A DNA stretch of 64,000 nt. Origin: Echinicola shivajiensis (GTDB taxonomy: Bacteria; Bacteroidota; Bacteroidia; Cytophagales; Cyclobacteriaceae). The notes under the pieces were generated by a model. The model did no database searches, was not told where the DNA came from, and was given only the letters and a program-made list of their open reading frames with translations. The stretch lies in assembly GCF_018642165.1 (NCBI RefSeq), contig NZ_JAHHZM010000001.1, positions 992,001 through 1,056,000 of the forward strand. The letters are read 5' to 3'. Shown piece by piece: positions 63,385 to 64,000 of this stretch. Every line of letters begins with the position of its first letter. The stretch's first letter is position 1. Both the position numbers and the translations under genes were made by a program.

Positions 63385-64000
63385 ATGTCAATGACAAAAG
63401 CTGAAAGTTATAAAAGTACTTGTTCCTACTGTGGTGTTGGTTGCGGAATTATTGCCAACAAGGACAAAAAAGGTCGAGTTACAGTAGAAGGCGACCCTGA
63501 ACATCCGGTTAATCGGGGCATGCTATGCTCAAAGGGCATGAATCTACATTACGTAGTTGAGGACAAGTCCGACCGTCTCCTCTACCCACAGATGCGTTGG
63601 GGAAAGTCACACCCATTGGAAAAGGTGGACTGGGATACAGCGCTCAATAGGGCTGCTGCCGTATTCAAATCCATCATAAAAAAACATGGACCTGACTCAG
63701 TAGCTTTTTATGTTTCCGGGCAATGCCTAACGGAAGAATACTACTTAGTCAATAAACTGACCAAGGCTTACCTGCAGACCAATAATATTGACACCAATTC
63801 AAGGCTGTGCATGAGTTCAGCCGTGATGGGCTATATAAAAACCTTGGGAGAAGACAGTGTTCCTATCTCCTATGAAGACATCGAATTAGCAGACTGTTTC
63901 CTAGTGGCTGGTGCCAACCCTGCTTGGTGCCACCCCATTCTTTGGAGAAGAATAGAGAAACACAAGGAAGAAAATCCTGAAACTAAAATCATTGTGGTGG
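63385..64000 (+). CDS. Molybdopterin nitrate reductase, partial (5' part)
   Basis: The first 205 codons of a large molybdopterin oxidoreductase cut by the window end. The N-terminal 4Fe-4S motif CX2CX3CX27C uses C13, C16, C20 and C48 ('CSYCGVGCG' and 'GMLCSKG'). The next stretch 'SVAFYVSGQCLTEEYYLVNKL' and 'DTNSRLCMSSAVMGYI' match the assimilatory (NasA/NasC, NarB) and NapA family, where the Cys in 'SRLCMSSAV' is the molybdenum ligand. Position beside a nitrate transporter supports assimilatory nitrate reductase. Confidence 0.92.
   Translation, partial: MSMTKAESYKSTCSYCGVGCGIIANKDKKGRVTVEGDPEHPVNRGMLCSKGMNLHYVVEDKSDRLLYPQMRWGKSHPLEKVDWDTALNRAAAVFKSIIKKHGPDSVAFYVSGQCLTEEYYLVNKLTKAYLQTNNIDTNSRLCMSSAVMGYIKTLGEDSVPISYEDIELADCFLVAGANPAWCHPILWRRIEKHKEENPETKIIVV

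Overview
This is a 64-kb chromosomal window from a member of the Bacteroidota, most likely Cytophagales and probably the family Cyclobacteriaceae (Echinicola/Cyclobacterium/Algoriphagus-like). That placement is inferred from gene content: two SusC/SusD pairs with ECF sigma and FecR anti-sigma genes, a Na+-translocating NADH:quinone reductase operon, a YpdA-type (bacillithiol-linked) reductase, GIN-domain and DUF4374 proteins, A-rich leaders with little Shine-Dalgarno sequence, and TAnnTTTG-type promoter elements. No rRNA, CRISPR array, prophage, transposase or recognisable defence island was seen. One tRNA (Ala, GGC) is present.

Layout. 1-12.5 kb is housekeeping: trxA, a DUF502 membrane protein, nqrABCDE (minus strand, no nqrF beside it), cmk-ispH, adenine deaminase, a membrane histidine kinase, a YpdA-like reductase and an NRDE/TANGO2-family protein. 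At 12.7-15.2 kb lies a BlaI/M56 peptidase two-gene regulatory module with three near-identical palindromic operators placed across its promoter. At 15.2-20.1 kb is the threonine operon thrA-thrB-thrC, preceded by a 41-residue Thr/Ile-rich leader peptide ORF too short for ordinary gene finding. 20.4-27.8 kb holds small envelope proteins, a Gre-like factor, an SDR-GIN-NTF2 operon, MscS plus an alkyltransferase-like protein, an XRE regulator, a sodium:solute symporter, clpS and recR.

27.8-28.6 kb is a gene-free stretch with two unusual structured elements (an 11-bp-periodic repeat inside an inverted repeat, and a ~195-bp element bounded by ~23-bp inverted repeats), next to tRNA-Ala. 28.9-48.6 kb is a polysaccharide-utilisation region: sigma-FecR-SusC-SusD on the plus strand faces, on the minus strand, FecR-SusC-SusD, a sigma factor, an exported Gfo/Idh/MocA oxidoreductase, a Glu-rich lipoprotein and a GH78 alpha-L-rhamnosidase. 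The likely target is a rhamnose-containing glycan: SusCD pairs import oligosaccharides, GH78 releases rhamnose, and the sigma/anti-sigma pairs sense ligand through the N-terminal STN domains of the SusC proteins.

48.7-53.2 kb carries two tandem FUSC-family membrane proteins; the downstream copy appears to start at a non-canonical ATT codon. 53.2-54.9 kb has a small lipoprotein, a small membrane protein and a Cof-type HAD phosphatase. 55-60.3 kb is a probable iron/siderophore uptake set (TonB-dependent receptor, DUF4374 lipoprotein, PepSY membrane reductase-like protein). After a DUF2461 gene, a long structured leader precedes a NarK/NasA-type nitrate transporter and the start of a molybdopterin nitrate reductase, which runs off the window end.

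No wholly new multi-gene system is claimed. The strongest under-annotated items are the thr leader, the triple BlaI operator, the nitrate-transporter leader, the non-canonical FUSC start and the inverted-repeat element near tRNA-Ala.
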